Below are positions 25,282-34,522 of a DNA stretch of 64,000 nt, in pieces. Numbering within the stretch: the stretch's first letter is position 1; every line of letters starts with the position of its first letter. The notes below the pieces were generated by a model. That model did not search any database, was not told where the DNA came from, and worked only from the letters and a program-made list of their open reading frames with translations. Location: NCBI GenBank assembly GCA_945919465.1, contig CAMEJG010000001.1, forward strand, positions 1 through 64,000, given 5' to 3'. The stretch is from an uncultured Anaeroplasma sp. (lineage in GTDB: Bacteria; Bacillota_I; Bacilli_A; Acholeplasmatales; Anaeroplasmataceae). The position numbers and the translations under genes were made by a program.

Positions 25282-26202
25282 TTATTTCAGATTTAAAATG
25301 ATCTCATATAAACTATAATTATTATCATTAACTATATCTAATATATTACAATTATCTCCGATTATTTCTACATAATCATCAATAATAAAATTATCATCGG
25401 CTTCAATAAACATATGATTCATACATAAAATGCCTAATGAATTATAATATTTTCCATTATAGAATACCCTATATTTAAAATTTCTAGGTAATCCATTATA
25501 ATATCCTACATCAATTACTGCATATTTCATATCTTTATTAGACTTATAAGATGCATTATAACCTAAAGAACCTTTAGCCTTTAAGGTATTAACTTTTAAT
25601 ATTCTTCCATAATACTTAATAGAATTCTCATATGCAATAATACCAAATCTTAATGGATAATTCCTATGATATAAAATACTTCCTCCAAAATGATATTTTT
25701 TATTATAAGAATCTAATATACATATATAATCATTTATTAACGAATTAAAGCTCTTATCATAATATGGTAAATGAAAATATATTTCTATAATATTTTCATC
25801 AAATAAATATTTATTAAATAATCTATTAAATCCAAACCTATGCATACCTACATCAATCTTTAATGCCATTTTAATATCATTATTAGAATAATAATTATAT
25901 TCTTCAACGTTTTCTATTGTAGGAATTAGATTATATTTTTTTATTATATTAATATTATTTCTACCATTAGCTAATAATAAAATATCAATATTATTATCAA
26001 TATTTCTAATTTTTATTGCATCATTAATATCAATTACAGCAAACTCTTTAATTCCTACATCAATAGCTAGTGGTACAATTTTAGATATTTTAAAATTATA
26101 AGCATCATCCTTTACTACAAAAACAATGCCATTATTATCCACAATTTCCTTTAGATTATCTTTAATCTTTGTATATGAAACTAATTTCAATTTAATCACC
26201 AT
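25282..26202 (-). CDS. Alanine racemase-like PLP protein, short and divergent
   Basis: About 302-306 residues of the alanine racemase fold (TIM barrel plus C-terminal beta domain), which interconverts L- and D-alanine for the cell wall. The PLP lysine lies in VFVVKDDAYN (canonical KADAYG). DVGMHRFGFN, SLGYNASY (catalytic Tyr region), AVIDVGYYNGLPRN and LGILCMNHMFIEAD (canonical MDQ) are recognisable. It is 60-80 residues shorter than typical Alr and several motif residues differ, so it may be a specialised paralogue. The ATG at 26202 has no ribosome binding site; a TTG at 26190 after GGTGATTAAA is a plausible start. Confidence 0.8.
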   Translation of the reverse strand: MVIKLKLVSYTKIKDNLKEIVDNNGIVFVVKDDAYNFKISKIVPLAIDVGIKEFAVIDINDAIKIRNIDNNIDILLLANGRNNINIIKKYNLIPTIENVEEYNYYSNNDIKMALKIDVGMHRFGFNRLFNKYLFDENIIEIYFHLPYYDKSFNSLINDYICILDSYNKKYHFGGSILYHRNYPLRFGIIAYENSIKYYGRILKVNTLKAKGSLGYNASYKSNKDMKYAVIDVGYYNGLPRNFKYRVFYNGKYYNSLGILCMNHMFIEADDNFIIDDYVEIIGDNCNILDIVNDNNYSLYEIILNLK

Positions 26203-26243
26203 ATCAATATATGGATACTTTTTTCAAATAATGCATATACTAA

Positions 26244-26352
26244 TAGCGGTGATACATTGGAATCTTTAATGATTATATTAGTACTTTTTCTTATACTTTA
26301 TGCCATTTATAGGCTTCCAATGTCTAAAGCTTAGCATTGCTAAGCTTTTTTC
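26244..26352 (+). ncRNA. Candidate small RNA
   Basis: There is no plus-strand gene here, yet a strong terminator (26329-26352) follows. Upstream, acattgga (about 26253-26260) pairs with ccaatgt (about 26314-26320), giving a closing stem, then a second stem-loop. A TATACT box lies near 26235. On the minus strand the same region is the leader of alr. The RNA call is inferred from structure alone and resembles no family I can name. Confidence 0.35.
26329..26352 (+). terminator. Plus-strand terminator of the candidate small RNA
   Basis: Arms aaagcttagca and tgctaagcttt give an 11-bp stem with a minimal loop, followed by a T6 run on the plus strand. On the minus strand the T-run is missing, so it does not suit the upstream minus-strand gene. 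Confidence 0.75.
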
Positions 26353-26364
26353 AATTTATATAAA

Positions 26365-27279
26365 TTATTCTAAAATAAATAATGTTGAATTACCTATTAA
26401 TTCTTGATTCTTGTATTTTTTCAAATCTTTATCATATCTTTTAGGCTCATCCGCAATAAGACATAGCTTATTATTTATAGTAATAAATTCACTTCTATAA
26501 GAAGATATTTTTTCTTCTTCAATTAATTCTATATTTGAATCATATTTTAAAATAACAATTCTATTCTTTGGAAGCATATATGAAATATAATAATAGTTAT
26601 TATAAAAATAAGCATTATAAAAATTTCCTTTATTACAAAATTCTTTTTTAACTAAAATATTAAAATTATTATCTAACTTTAATATATAAGTTTTAGATTC
26701 TGTATTTAATTCATTAATATAATTACTTGTAAATACAATAATACTATCATTAAATTGAAAATAATTTATTATAAATTCATTATCTAGTTTAGATTCTATA
26801 TTATCATTAATTAAAGAATTATATTTATAATTATTTAATATTTCATTTTTATTTATTACTTCATTCAATTCATTTAAAGAATTATCATATATATAATAAT
26901 TATTATCTAAATTCTTTATATTAAATATAAATAGCTTATCATTATAAATTGAATAATCCTTCATTTTAGACAATAATGGTATATTAATTATTTTATTATT
27001 TAGATTAAAATAATTAATATTTTCATTATCTTGGTTTTTAAAAATAAAGTTATTATCATTATAATATATTAAATTAGTCCATACATTATTAGAAACATAA
27101 TAATTATTAATTATCTCAAAATTATTATTTAATTTAAAAATATATTTTTCTTCTTCAAATAATACATATGTATCATTTTGTTTATTTTTAGAATATATTG
27201 AACCAAATAAATAATTAGTATTATCTAATAATTTTGAAAAATTAATATGGAAATTAAATTCTATTTTATTTTTTATCAT
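26365..27279 (-). CDS. Asn-rich uncharacterised protein, possible beta-propeller
   Basis: A 304-residue protein, very rich in Asn, Ile, Tyr and Leu. Many short strands of alternating hydrophobics recur with the pattern KLNNNFEIINNYYVSN / LKLDNNFNILVKKEF / LKYDSNIELIEEE, which suggests a propeller-like repeat of about 60-70 residues. It has no signal peptide or membrane segment, so it is probably cytoplasmic. GCGAGGTATAT precedes the ATG. The neighbour upstream is a lipoprotein. No family recognised. Confidence 0.6.
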   Translation of the reverse strand: MIKNKIEFNFHINFSKLLDNTNYLFGSIYSKNKQNDTYVLFEEEKYIFKLNNNFEIINNYYVSNNVWTNLIYYNDNNFIFKNQDNENINYFNLNNKIINIPLLSKMKDYSIYNDKLFIFNIKNLDNNYYIYDNSLNELNEVINKNEILNNYKYNSLINDNIESKLDNEFIINYFQFNDSIIVFTSNYINELNTESKTYILKLDNNFNILVKKEFCNKGNFYNAYFYNNYYYISYMLPKNRIVILKYDSNIELIEEEKISSYRSEFITINNKLCLIADEPKRYDKDLKKYKNQELIGNSTLFILE

Positions 27280-27295
27280 ATATACCTCGCATAAT

Positions 27296-27323
27296 AATTA
27301 AAAATCCATAGTTTCCTATGGAT
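27296..27323 (-). terminator. Terminator of the lipoprotein gene
   Basis: A 9-bp perfect stem (aatccatag / ctatggatt) with a GAAA loop on the minus strand, followed by TTTTT. It separates the lipoprotein gene from the Asn-rich gene. Confidence 0.85.
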
Positions 27324-27329
27324 TAATAA

Positions 27330-27890
27330 TTAATTATAAAGATTATCAAAAGTAAATAAATAATGAGCTAATAATTCATAATTGATTTCTTTAGAATCTT
27401 CTTCCATACTTAAGAAACCATCAAATCCAGAATAATTAGACTTAGAAGTATCTCCAATAATTGAACCATTATTAAATGCAATTAATACAAATAATGGATT
27501 AGAGCTAGATTGAGATCTAAAATCAGAAATTCCAACCTTATCTCTAAATTCCTTTTGTGCATCTCTACTTGCATTATAAACATCCTTTGAGCTAATAAAG
27601 AATATTTCTTTATCAAAGCCAACATAATCAGCTTGTTCTTGAATTTTTGTTATTGCGCTAACCGCATTAGAATCTGTAGATGATGCAACAATTAAAGCGA
27701 ATGTTTCATTATTATCTCTTTTTTCTTTAACCTCATCAGCAGTTAATGCTTTAAATACATTATCTGTATCAATTGTAGCTCCTACCTCAACCCAGTCTTG
27801 ATAAAAGTCATAGCCTCCACAGCTGACTAATGCTAAAGCTGCTGTTAATAAAGCTACAAATAATGCTATATTTCTAGTAAACTTTTTCAC
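27330..27890 (-). CDS. Lipoprotein, possibly thioredoxin-like
   Basis: A 186-residue protein with a type II signal peptide (MKKFTRNIALFVALLTAALA, then lipobox LVSC at about 21-24), so it is anchored on the outer membrane face. The mature part (FALIVASSTDSNAVSAITKI, KEIFFISSKDVYNAS, NPLFVLIAFNNGSIIG) has the strand-helix-strand rhythm of thioredoxin-like domains but no CxxC, so no redox activity is expected. The start is GTG with GGAGG seven bases before it. Monocistronic by its terminator. Confidence 0.75.
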   Translation of the reverse strand: MKKFTRNIALFVALLTAALALVSCGGYDFYQDWVEVGATIDTDNVFKALTADEVKEKRDNNETFALIVASSTDSNAVSAITKIQEQADYVGFDKEIFFISSKDVYNASRDAQKEFRDKVGISDFRSQSSSNPLFVLIAFNNGSIIGDTSKSNYSGFDGFLSMEEDSKEINYELLAHYLFTFDNLYN

Positions 27891-27979
27891 ATTAAAACCT
27901 CCAAAAGAAAATCTATTTAATTATATACGATTAAAAATGAATTTTCAAGTATATTTCGTTCATTACAAAAAATACTATA

Positions 27980-29932
27980 TTATAATTCCTCAGGAATAAT
28001 ATATTCTCCTCTATAATTAGAAAAACTATCATGAGGATATTTTTTTGATTTTTTAGGTTCAATAAAGCTTTCAGCCTTGTAAATCCACATTTCATTTAAA
28101 TCCCAAGTAATAATCTCATCAATTCCATCCCCATCAATATCAAATACTTCAGTTGATAATGTAGGATGCGAATCATTTGGAAATAATACCACTCTATCTA
28201 ATTCGAAATCTACTAAACCTCCATCTATTCCAGCATGTAATAAAATAAGATTATTAATTCCATCATAACAAACTGGAGAAACTATAGTACCCTTAGTTTC
28301 TACTTCTATTTGATGCTTAAGATTTAAATCCTTATCATAGCTACATACAATTCCATCAGAACCCCAAAATGCAGTAGCACAGATTTGTAGTCCTTCCATA
28401 TTATTATCATATTTAGCTACACTTATTCTTTGAGCATGTCCAATTTCATAATGCTTATAAATACTACCATCTAAATTTATAATGTTTACACCCTCATTAC
28501 CAGATGCTAAAACAAGCTTATAATCATTTTTACCATCAAGTGGGGCATAAATAATTTCATCAGTATGATCACTATTCATCGGTAATGAAAATACAATTTC
28601 TCCCTTATGGTTTACCATATCATAACCAACAAACATCTCATCATATCCATCATTATTAAAATCACAAATATAAGGAAAATGTCCTGTATTTTTATGATGA
28701 TATCTCCATAATAGCTTCATATCCTTATCATATGCCCATACATTTTGATATCTATCCTTAATAATGAAATCACCTTTATAGCCTAAACCCTCAAAATCAG
28801 CTACTCTAATCGCATCAACATTAAGTCTATAAAATGGTTCATTTTTTACTAAGGGATCACCCTTTATTACTGGAGTTTTCATTGATTTTAATTCTTTTCC
28901 AGTTAATAAATCAATAATATGAACCATAAAATTCCTAGCATAAATCACTTCTAATTTACCATCATTATTAATATCTGCAATTTGAAATGGTAAATCACAA
29001 GAAATAAAGGTATTATCGAAAATAGGATTAGGCTCTCCAATTCTCCATAAAACATTTCCATCAATATCAAAGGCTGTCATAGAAGATAAATGAGCAAATG
29101 AATCTCTTATCATTCTTTTTTGATGCTGAGCTAAAATAAATATTACCTTATTATCTACTCTTGCTATTCTTAATTGTCTTCCACTTCCAAAATTACCTAA
29201 ATTAATCTTTTTTATACATTTTAATTTAGGATATTTTTTTCTTTTTTCTTCTAATTTTTTCAAATATTTTTCTTTATTAATTAAATGCTTTTCATAATTG
29301 ATATCATTCATATTAACCAAAATATTAGAAAATCTACAAGCACTTTTACCAATTAATGCAATTTTAGAAGGAAATGTAATATTAATATCTTCACTAATAA
29401 CAAGCTTATCATCTAAATATACAGAAACCCCATTATCTAAAGATATTTTTATATTATATTCTTTAAAATCATCAAATTCTATTTTAACTCTACTAATAAA
29501 ATTAAAATCCTCTTCATTACGATGATATAAAGCGATATCTTCTCCATTAATAGCTATAGCGTAATAGCATCTAGAAGTAATATAGCCAAATGCCATACCA
29601 CAATAATTATCAACTTCAAATAATCTAATATTAAAGGATAATGTATATTCACTAAATAATAATTCCTTATGAGCTAATACACAATATACATTTTGAAATG
29701 CTCCACTAGAATTATTACCTCTATTTTGTTCCATATAATGTATCCCATTATCTTCAGTAACCATCCAACTACCATCAAGACTTCTCCATTGATGCAAAGA
29801 AATAGGATCATACCAATTACCATAATAACCTGGCGCACTAATATGATGATATTCTCCTAAAGCAGTATGTCCTCTATCATAAGGATATTCAGATAACGAA
29901 AAATCACTAAAATTCTCTTTAATTACTTCCAT
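27980..29932 (-). CDS. Putative polysaccharide-active protein with FG-GAP propeller
   Basis: A 650-residue protein without signal peptide. Residues about 1-210 look like a concanavalin-type beta-sandwich (LFSEYTLSFNIRLFEVDNYC, GVSVYLDDKLVISED). From about 240 a beta-propeller carries calcium-loop motifs of the DxNxDGxxE kind (ADINNDGKLEVIY, CDFNNDGYDEMFVGYD, FDIDGDGIDEIITWD). It ends in SNYRGEYIIPEEL. The layout resembles rhamnogalacturonan-lyase-like and related sugar-acting proteins, here intracellular. It overlaps the HAD gene by 14 bases and forms the third gene of a WYL regulator - HAD - propeller operon. The specific enzyme activity is not established. Confidence 0.6.
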   Translation of the reverse strand: MEVIKENFSDFSLSEYPYDRGHTALGEYHHISAPGYYGNWYDPISLHQWRSLDGSWMVTEDNGIHYMEQNRGNNSSGAFQNVYCVLAHKELLFSEYTLSFNIRLFEVDNYCGMAFGYITSRCYYAIAINGEDIALYHRNEEDFNFISRVKIEFDDFKEYNIKISLDNGVSVYLDDKLVISEDINITFPSKIALIGKSACRFSNILVNMNDINYEKHLINKEKYLKKLEEKRKKYPKLKCIKKINLGNFGSGRQLRIARVDNKVIFILAQHQKRMIRDSFAHLSSMTAFDIDGNVLWRIGEPNPIFDNTFISCDLPFQIADINNDGKLEVIYARNFMVHIIDLLTGKELKSMKTPVIKGDPLVKNEPFYRLNVDAIRVADFEGLGYKGDFIIKDRYQNVWAYDKDMKLLWRYHHKNTGHFPYICDFNNDGYDEMFVGYDMVNHKGEIVFSLPMNSDHTDEIIYAPLDGKNDYKLVLASGNEGVNIINLDGSIYKHYEIGHAQRISVAKYDNNMEGLQICATAFWGSDGIVCSYDKDLNLKHQIEVETKGTIVSPVCYDGINNLILLHAGIDGGLVDFELDRVVLFPNDSHPTLSTEVFDIDGDGIDEIITWDLNEMWIYKAESFIEPKKSKKYPHDSFSNYRGEYIIPEEL

Positions 29933-30569
29933 TTAATACCTCCAAAAGCTCAGTAATATTATCTAATATTAATGTATTTGCCTTACTTAAAACCTCTTTA
30001 GATTGATGACCACAAGAAACTAAATACGAATGACATTCTAATTCTTTTGAAACCTCATAATCATGAAGCGTATCTCCAATAAATAATATTTCATCTCCAT
30101 TTATATTATTATTTTTACAATAATTAATTGCAATATTTACTTTACTTCTTGCATGAATATTATCAATTCCTAAAATATCATCAAATATTTCAGTTAGTTT
30201 ATAATGGTTACATTGTTCTAATAAATTATTCTTTTCACTAGCTGATAATATTATTAATTTATATCCTAATTTCTTTAATTTATTTAATGTATCTATTGTA
30301 TTAGGAAATAATCCACATTCCATACTCATAGGTTGATATTTGTTAATAAATTTAATAGAAAGTGATTCAAAAGACTCTAAAGAAAAATCTATTCCTGCTT
30401 TTTTATAATATTCTTCTATTGGAAAACAAAAGATATTCTTATATTCTAAAATACTTAATTCTTTCTTGTGTTGATTTCTTAGCATTTCATTTAATAAATC
30501 TAAGCATAGCTTAACATCATCTATTAAGGTTCCATTAAAATCAAAAAATATATATTTAATACTATTCAT
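29919..30569 (-). CDS. HAD-superfamily phosphatase-like protein
   Basis: A 216-residue HAD protein of the phosphoglycolate-phosphatase type. Motif I is FFDFNGTLIDD, where the second catalytic Asp is Asn (DxN instead of DxD), a variant known in some HAD clades. Motif II is LIILSAS and motif IV is ILFIGDTLHDYEVS; the Lys of motif III is plausible at NIHARSKVNI. A helical cap lies at about 15-80. It overlaps WYL by 8 bases and the propeller gene by 14, so it works in the same operon, perhaps on a sugar phosphate. Confidence 0.85.
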   Translation of the reverse strand: MNSIKYIFFDFNGTLIDDVKLCLDLLNEMLRNQHKKELSILEYKNIFCFPIEEYYKKAGIDFSLESFESLSIKFINKYQPMSMECGLFPNTIDTLNKLKKLGYKLIILSASEKNNLLEQCNHYKLTEIFDDILGIDNIHARSKVNIAINYCKNNNINGDEILFIGDTLHDYEVSKELECHSYLVSCGHQSKEVLSKANTLILDNITELLEVLNGSN

Positions 30570-31506
30570 ATATCTCCATCATACTCCATAGACTATTTTT
30601 TACATCATCAATTAACCATTCTGGAGAAATAACCTTACATTTATTTCCTAATGATAAAACAAATGATACTATTAAGCTTTTATTTTGCATATCACAGCTA
30701 AATTTAATATGATTATTATCAATTACCTCAATTTCTTGATTCTTACCATATATTCTTTCTTTTATTGCTGTATTTAGATTTTCAAGCTCTAACTCAATAT
30801 GATAATATTCTCCATTTTGCTTCATTCCAAAGCCATCTAAATAATTTGCCTCATCAAAGCTTTTAATCAATGTAAAATGATTTCTAGTTTTATAAAAACT
30901 ATCAATACGATTCAATTTAAAATAACCAAAATCATTAATTGTTTCATTGAATGCTAAAACAAACCATGATCCATTATATAAAAATTGTTTATAAGGATGA
31001 ATTATATGAAGCTTTGATTTACCACCCTGAGAGGTATAATTTATTTCAAGCTTAATTTGAGAGGATATGCATTCTTCGATAGTATTATATCTTTCCTGAA
31101 GCTTATTTTTATCCATAGCTAAGGGAAATCTATCTATCATTGTGATTGGAGTAACTATTTTTTTACTGCCAATTGCAGCAAGTATTTTACCAATAGAGGC
31201 TTGGTATTTCTCATATTCCATAAATTCATTAGAATTAGCTAAAAAAGCACTAGCCTTATATAATGAATCTAATTCTTCATCTTCAAGCTTAACATTAGGT
31301 AATACAAATGATTTATCAAGCTTATAACCACCATAAATACCTAAAGATGATTGAATTACATATCCTGCAACCTCTAATTCCTTTATATATTCTCTAATAT
31401 TTCTAGCATTAGTATCTAATATCTCTGCTAATTCCTTTGTACTGATATAATCATTACTAGCACTTAATATTTGTACTAATTTAATGCATGCTGCAACTCG
31501 ATTCAT
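30562..31506 (-). CDS. WYL-domain transcriptional regulator
   Basis: A 314-residue DeoR/YafY-type regulator. The N-terminal winged helix (LVQILSASNDYISTKELAEI, then REYIKELEVAGYVIQS) is followed by a WYL domain (about 140-230; the YNGSWFVLAFNETINDFGYF stretch) that senses a ligand, and a C-terminal extension. First gene of the operon with the HAD and propeller genes, so it probably controls them. The ATG 31506 follows GGTGAG; the longer frame starts at a TTG in that site. It is divergent from the MocR gene. Confidence 0.88.
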   Translation of the reverse strand: MNRVAACIKLVQILSASNDYISTKELAEILDTNARNIREYIKELEVAGYVIQSSLGIYGGYKLDKSFVLPNVKLEDEELDSLYKASAFLANSNEFMEYEKYQASIGKILAAIGSKKIVTPITMIDRFPLAMDKNKLQERYNTIEECISSQIKLEINYTSQGGKSKLHIIHPYKQFLYNGSWFVLAFNETINDFGYFKLNRIDSFYKTRNHFTLIKSFDEANYLDGFGMKQNGEYYHIELELENLNTAIKERIYGKNQEIEVIDNNHIKFSCDMQNKSLIVSFVLSLGNKCKVISPEWLIDDVKNSLWSMMEIYE

Positions 31507-31662
31507 AAAACTCACCAATCCTCAAAATAACTAATACTATTTTACCATTTTATTAAAATTAAATAAATAAGAAAAATAATATTTCTTGTAGAAGCTTCTG
31601 TTATGAATTATAATAAATCTGGTATCATATTGATAATAAATATCGAAATGAGGAATAGTACC

Positions 31663-32988
31663 ATGGATATAATTTTAAATGATAATAAACCAAAATATCT
31701 TCAAATATTTAATAGTATTAAGGAAATGATTAATTCTAATAAGCTTAAGGCTAATGAAAAGCTCCCTTCTAAAAGAGCCTTAGCTTTAGATTTAAATGTA
31801 AGCTTAAATACTGTAATTAATGCTTACTTATTATTATTAGATGAAGGCTATATTTATTCAAAGGAAAAAAGTGGTTATTATGTAACTAATCAACCAATTA
31901 TTACAATAGCCAATAAAAATAATATAATTCAAATAGAAAACAATAACGATATAATATATGATTTTTCAACTGAAAATGTAAGTAATTTCAATTCTAAAAA
32001 TTATTATAAAATAGTGAAAGAGATATTAATTGAAGAAAAGTATTTAAATAAAACTAATATCTTAGGAGATATTACATTAAGAAGAGCCATAAAAAAACAT
32101 TTAGAAACAAATAGAAATATCAATATATCTGAAGGTCAAATAATAATAGGTTCTGGTATGGAAATGCTTGAAGATATTTTACCATTATGTGAAATTGATA
32201 ATATTACTTTAGAAAATCCAGGATATCACAAGCTTGAGTTACTTAATAATAGATTAAGTTATAAGCTTAATTATCAAGAATTAGATGATGAAGGTGTAAA
32301 GGTCCCTGAATATAGAACTATTTTATATACTACTCCTTTTAATCAATTCCCTACAGGAATAAAAATGAGCATATCAAGAAAAAAAGCTCTTGCAAGCTAT
32401 TTAATTAAAACAAATAGTATAATTATAGAAGATGATTTTGATGCTGAATTTAGAATCAATTCTAATCCTACTACATCAATAATTAACCTAGCTCCTAATA
32501 ATGTTATTTTCTTTTCAACCTTTTCTACTACTCTTTTTCCAGGTTTAAGAATAGCATATACAATATTACCTAAATATTTAATAGAAAAATATATTAATAG
32601 GTATCAAGGTTATTCTAATAACGTACCTACCTTAAATCAATTATCTTTAGCTAGATTCATTGATGAGGGCTATTATGCTTCTCATCTAAATAGAAAAAAA
32701 AGAGATTATATAAAAAAAAGAAGCTACATAATTGAGCTTCTTAATAAATATAATATAAAATATGATGAAAAGAAAAACTATTTATCCATAATTATTGAAT
32801 TAAATGTCAATAATGAAGTGGATTTTATTGAAAAATTAAGATTAAATAAAATAAAGCTAATTCCATTATCTAATTATGACAAATATCATAATTCATCAAA
32901 TAAATATATTTTAGGATATACAAATATAAAATATGAAGATATAGAAAAAGCATTAAGTTTAATCAAAAGTATTGCAAATAAATACTAA
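31663..32988 (+). CDS. MocR-family (GntR/aminotransferase) regulator
   Basis: A 441-residue fusion. The GntR winged helix (KPKYLQIFNSIKEMINSNKL, KLPSKRALALDLNVSLNTVI) is followed by a fold-type I aminotransferase-like domain with the region TIIEDDFDAEFR and the PLP lysine site region FFSTFSTTLFPGLRIAY, in which the usual Lys of the S-x-S-K motif is not obvious. MocR proteins sense PLP or an amino acid. The start at 31663 is supported by GAGGAATAGTACC; the frame from 31603 has no site. Its targets may be its own gene or the divergent operon. Confidence 0.85.
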   Translation: MDIILNDNKPKYLQIFNSIKEMINSNKLKANEKLPSKRALALDLNVSLNTVINAYLLLLDEGYIYSKEKSGYYVTNQPIITIANKNNIIQIENNNDIIYDFSTENVSNFNSKNYYKIVKEILIEEKYLNKTNILGDITLRRAIKKHLETNRNINISEGQIIIGSGMEMLEDILPLCEIDNITLENPGYHKLELLNNRLSYKLNYQELDDEGVKVPEYRTILYTTPFNQFPTGIKMSISRKKALASYLIKTNSIIIEDDFDAEFRINSNPTTSIINLAPNNVIFFSTFSTTLFPGLRIAYTILPKYLIEKYINRYQGYSNNVPTLNQLSLARFIDEGYYASHLNRKKRDYIKKRSYIIELLNKYNIKYDEKKNYLSIIIELNVNNEVDFIEKLRLNKIKLIPLSNYDKYHNSSNKYILGYTNIKYEDIEKALSLIKSIANKY

Positions 32989-32989
32989 T

Positions 32990-33016
32990 AAAAGGCACAA
33001 TTAGTGCCTTTTATTT
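32990..33016. terminator. Bidirectional terminator
   Basis: Arms aaaaggcac (32990-32998) and gtgcctttt (33004-33012) form a 9-bp stem with A/T runs on both sides. It ends the MocR gene and also the convergent gene at 33011-34225, whose stop lies in it. Confidence 0.85.
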
Positions 33017-34225
33017 ATTATCCTTATTTTCTGTTTTTTCCTCTGTTATAGTAGCATCAATAATATTCTCTTTAGTATCTATAGCCTTTGTCTTAGAAGT
33101 AGTTCTTTCTGCTTCTGGTTTTGCTTGATATTTACTATTATTCTTTTTATCTTTAGCAACATAATTACCCTCAGATCTTCCTCTTGTGATAATTTTCTTA
33201 ATAAATCTAAAATGGAATAATAAAATATATAAAATTACAACAGCAAGCAAGAATAATGCTAAAATACCAATAGTTTTCCAAATAATTGATGCAGGCTTTA
33301 AAGCACTCTCATCAAATTGATGCATATAAGATGGATGAGCATCAGTTTCATAGAAAGTATAAAATACTCCATCTTGATTTTCTCCATAATACCATTTTTC
33401 AAATTCAGCATATTTTTGATCTGCTGCAGCTGTTGATTCCTTTTGAGCCTCAATTACAGCATTATATTTTGTTTTGAATTCAACTATTTCTGGTTCATTG
33501 AAAAATGCTTGTGAAAAATCTAAGGTAATAGTAGTAGGTTCAAATACTTCCGTACCATTACTATCTACAATTGAATACTTTGTGATATTTTGATTATTTA
33601 AATAATCCTTTTCTATAAAATTAATAATTGATTCATTAATAGTTACAAATGAAACACCAATTAGTTCATTTGTATATAGCTGTTCTCTATTAGATTTTAA
33701 TAATGCATCTGATAATGTTTTTGGATAAGCTTCATAAAAGCCCTCCTCATGAATTGATGCTGTATTTCTAAAATAATAAATAAATGAATCATTATTATCA
33801 TTATAAAACTTTATACCTGTTTTATTAGTTTTTTTATCACCATCTACTTGATTTGTAGTAGAAAAAGTTGGTTCATATAAATAAAATGAATAATTATATT
33901 CAAATAAATAATTAGCAGTAGCAGTATAGGTTTTATTTCCTTCACTATCAGTTTTTTCAGTATATGTATTAACATCCATTCTAGAAATAGAAGGTAAAAC
34001 CTCAATGTGAACCTTATCAGTTGGTTGTTCTTCAACAATTGAATTTAAATCAAAGGTAACATTAAATACCTTTGCGATAGTTTCATAATCCTTTTCCTTT
34101 ACAGCATTTGAAGTTAACTCGATAATATAATCTGATGTATATGTATTATAAAAGCCTATATATAAAATAAAGCATAATACAGCAGCAACTGTAACATATA
34201 CAACTTTTAGTATTGTTTTAATCAT
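33011..34225 (-). CDS. Membrane protein with extracytoplasmic domain
   Basis: A 404-residue protein. An N-terminal helix (residues 7-24, YVTVAAVLCFILYIGFYN) and a second at about 318-340 (IWKTIGILALFLLAVVILYI) bracket an extracytoplasmic region of about 290 residues. The tail after it is basic and low-complexity (KKNNSKYQAKPEAERTTSKT), cytoplasmic. No known domain recognised. AAAGGAATTAGATTTA precedes the ATG. It lies 130 bases downstream of the tRNA-His region on the other strand. Confidence 0.65.
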   Translation of the reverse strand: MIKTILKVVYVTVAAVLCFILYIGFYNTYTSDYIIELTSNAVKEKDYETIAKVFNVTFDLNSIVEEQPTDKVHIEVLPSISRMDVNTYTEKTDSEGNKTYTATANYLFEYNYSFYLYEPTFSTTNQVDGDKKTNKTGIKFYNDNNDSFIYYFRNTASIHEEGFYEAYPKTLSDALLKSNREQLYTNELIGVSFVTINESIINFIEKDYLNNQNITKYSIVDSNGTEVFEPTTITLDFSQAFFNEPEIVEFKTKYNAVIEAQKESTAAADQKYAEFEKWYYGENQDGVFYTFYETDAHPSYMHQFDESALKPASIIWKTIGILALFLLAVVILYILLFHFRFIKKIITRGRSEGNYVAKDKKNNSKYQAKPEAERTTSKTKAIDTKENIIDATITEEKTENKDNK

Positions 34226-34295
34226 TAAATCTAATTCCTTTCATAAATAATCAAGAGTATTTTATCATTTTTTAGTTTTTTTTCAATGGTTTTAC

Positions 34296-34323
34296 TTTAC
34301 AAATTGTTTTTTTTATGTATAAT
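34296..34323 (+). promoter_or_regulatory. Promoter of tRNA-His
   Basis: TTTACA (34296-34301) and TATAAT (34318-34323) with a 16-base spacer, about 30 bases before the tRNA. Confidence 0.8.
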
Positions 34324-34354
34324 ATTAAATGCACGCTCAAATGAGCTTATATAT

Positions 34355-34431
34355 GGCGCATATGGTGAAGTGGTTAACACATCGGATTGTGGCTCCGACA
34401 CGCGCAGGTTCGATCCCTGTTATGCGCCCCA
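34355..34431 (+). tRNA. tRNA-His (anticodon GUG)
   Basis: A 77-nt cloverleaf. The acceptor GGCGCATA/TATGCGCC includes the extra encoded G(-1) paired with C73, which defines tRNA-His, followed by CCA. The anticodon arm TCGGA-TTGTGGC-TCCGA gives GUG. The T-loop GGTTCGATCC is present. Confidence 0.96.
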
Positions 34432-34484
34432 CTTATGATTTAAAATGTGCTTATGCATATTTTTTTTATTTTATAAAGAAATAT

Positions 34485-34518
34485 TGGGAGCTATAGTGTT
34501 TTCCTATAGCTCCCTTTT
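34485..34518. terminator. Terminator after tRNA-His / end of the small membrane gene
   Basis: An 11-bp stem (gggagctatag / ctatagctccc) with a T-run (ttttc) on the plus strand. It is 54 bases beyond the tRNA and next to the stop of the convergent gene at 34523, so it may serve both. Confidence 0.75.
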
Positions 34519-34522
34519 CATA

